NCBI GenBank assembly: GCA_001579985.1
Contig: LRSR01005395.1
Location: forward strand, 1 to 32,913
Source of the DNA: Hypsibius dujardini
Lineage: Eukaryota; Tardigrada; Eutardigrada; Parachela; Hypsibiidae
Direction of reading: 5' to 3'
Length of the DNA stretch: 32,913 bases
Below, piece by piece: positions 31,566 through 32,913 of the stretch. Each line of letters begins with the position of its first letter. Position 1 is the first letter of the stretch. The notes beneath the pieces are model-generated. The model was given only the letters and a program-made list of their open reading frames with translations. It ran no database searches and was not told the origin of the DNA. The translations under genes and the position numbers were made by a program.

Positions 31566-32275
31566 TCATTTAGCTTTGAAGCGGTCAATAAACCATTCGA
31601 AACAGCTTCCGTAATGTCTTGTCCGTGGTCTGACATTCCTATCGTTTATTAGAATTTCCTGATCTCCCGGGTTCCGGTCGCTTCTGCCGCCACCGGGATT
31701 GTAGCTGGCTGCTGGCCAAGCAGGCGACGGCATCAGCGATGCTTGGCGCTCAATGGGTCTGGCCGGCGTTTCATCTGTACAAATGTGGGCACGATGAAGA
31801 AAGTATCGTATCACAGGGGCCCCATGCTGGATGTTTTCCTGACCGTATGGCTGCTGCTGCTGCGGCTGCGTAAACATTCGTTGTGCCTGGCTCGCAGTCG
31901 GGTCGCTCAGCGCCTCGTCAGTTTCTGTGTAAACGGAAGAGATTCTTTAATTGTAACTTAAACTACCATTGATCTGGATTTTGTTTATCAAATCAAGTGG
32001 GTGCCGGTATGGCTTGAAAGTGAAGGATCTAGTTATAGAATACATCATCAGGCCGGAAGGTGATCGGAAGTGAGAACGGTTCACGGTCCGGGAGGATTGA
32101 GATCGACCCAGGAGGGCATGGCCAACCCGGTAGATTGGTGATGTTTCGAAGATGAACGGGCTGCTCCTAGAGTTAACAATCAGTCGGATCAGATAGGCAT
32201 TTAGTCTGGAGTCTTCACGGTCCATCCAAAAGGTGCTCAGTCCGCACGAAAGGGTAGACGGTTGGAGCCTGTCTA
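31566..32275 (-). CDS. Unrecognised gene fragment, two exons, glutamine-rich segment
   Basis: Two minus-strand ORFs join in phase across a 43-bp GT-AG intron: the upstream exon (from about 32275 to 31968, ending CAATG|GTAGTT) and the downstream exon (from 31924 after TTTACACAG, stop at 31566). The product includes DREDSRLNAYLIRLIVNS, then HPLDLINKIQIN, then TDEALSDPTASQAQ, a short Gln run (FTQPQQQQPYG) and HICTDETPARP. The Gln run is encoded by CAG/CAA repeats. The upstream end of the first exon is unknown; an in-frame stop lies just above, so either an acceptor near 32275 or the ATG at 32225 begins it. I recognise no family. The phase agreement is the main support. Confidence 0.35.
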
Positions 32276-32279
32276 TCTA

Positions 32280-32600
32280 GGCTGACAGTTATCATTCCGG
32301 TCCGGTCAACCATTTTCCGAAACTGCAGCTAACCGTCCGGACAGTCCGTCCGTTTTCGGATGGACCGTAATCTTCACCAGAGTCCGTCCACTGTGTGGAA
32401 TGAGCATGAACATTCCAAACTGGCCGTCAATTTCCCGGGTGAGTCATCAGCTCAGTCCAAGTTGATGGCACAATCTTTCAAACGTGCCGTTCTCCGTCCA
32501 GATGGAAAATCCACCTCCTGAACCGTACCGTATATCCACTACCCAGACCTCAGGCTGGCCGTCCACCTTCCGGTCTGATGGTCTATTTTTCTAACAAATC
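32280..32600. repeat. Region rich in degenerate GTCCG/CCGTCC motifs
   Basis: Short words such as CCGTCC, GTCCGTCC, CTGGCCGTC and CGGTCCGGTC recur at irregular spacing. No clean unit or ORF. It may be a worn tandem repeat. The rest to the window edge (32600-32913) shows only a C run near 32858-32867. Confidence 0.4.
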
Positions 32601-32913
32601 ATTCACTCTATTGGTCCGATCGTCTTCTCGCTAAAATTGATCATTAATGTCCCTGACTGGTCGTCTCTTTCGGTTGTTCGGTTCGGTTGTTGTCTCTTCG
32701 GTTTACTCTTGTGTAGTGGATACTCTTTTGCATCACGGGGCTAAACATTTTTTTTCATGTTATGCCTTCATCGACTCAACGTTCAAAATCTTGGAGTAGG
32801 CCGAGTACGGGCAATCCCACCCCAAATAAGCACTGGGGAACTTCAACGGTAGTATACCCCCCCCCCATCAATGTGGAACAATCGCCGATCTCGTTTCCCG
32901 TACAGCAGCAAGT

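Overview
This window is nuclear DNA of a multicellular invertebrate animal. Genes are split by short GT-AG introns, transposons and simple repeats are everywhere, and there are no operons or ribosome binding sites. The protein families seen are natriuretic-peptide-type receptors, an SLC22 transporter, a sulfotransferase and a cytochrome P450. A tandem family of natriuretic-receptor-like ectodomain genes plus very short introns suggests an ecdysozoan, perhaps a tardigrade; that placement is an inference, not proven here.

Positions 1-17,100 hold a head-to-tail array of at least three paralogous genes on the minus strand. They encode ANF/natriuretic-peptide-receptor-like ectodomains. Copy 1 (7027 to beyond the left edge) has an open, phase-consistent set of exons. 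Copy 2 (about 12660-10024) is a pseudogene: lost start codon, deleted half of exon 1, broken exon 4, missing 3' half. Copy 3 (17046-14697) keeps only the 3' half but reads cleanly to a transmembrane segment and stop, with no kinase or cyclase domain. The spacers between copies are themselves duplicated.

The introns of copy 1 are landing pads. Intron 3 holds a mariner-type transposon (884-2173) with an intact DD37D transposase. Intron 2, only 78 bp in copy 2, is 2.8 kb in copy 1. The difference is a 2.73-kb element (3274-6006) with terminal inverted repeats, an 8-bp target duplication and inverted blocks of a roughly 70-bp minisatellite next to each end. Between the ends it carries a broken sulfotransferase gene and the first two exons of a cytochrome P450.

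The same two ends and the same inverted minisatellite blocks bracket positions 17700-24325. This 6.6-kb interval contains a multi-exon P-loop ATPase-like gene, a cysteine-rich ORF, the C-terminal end of a KDZ-like transposase and a nested 1.06-kb TIR transposon. I interpret the two intervals as members of one undescribed TIR transposon family: a gene-capturing derivative (3274-6006) and a larger, possibly once autonomous, relative (17700-24325).

The right part has one well-resolved gene, a four-exon SLC22 organic-ion transporter of 570 residues (28454-25402, minus). It is followed by a long foldback element (29257-29795), a decayed 7TM-receptor-like locus (plus strand, about 30285-31064), and an unrecognised two-exon gene fragment on the minus strand (about 32275-31566). 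The remaining stretches are repeats or AT-rich DNA without recognisable genes.
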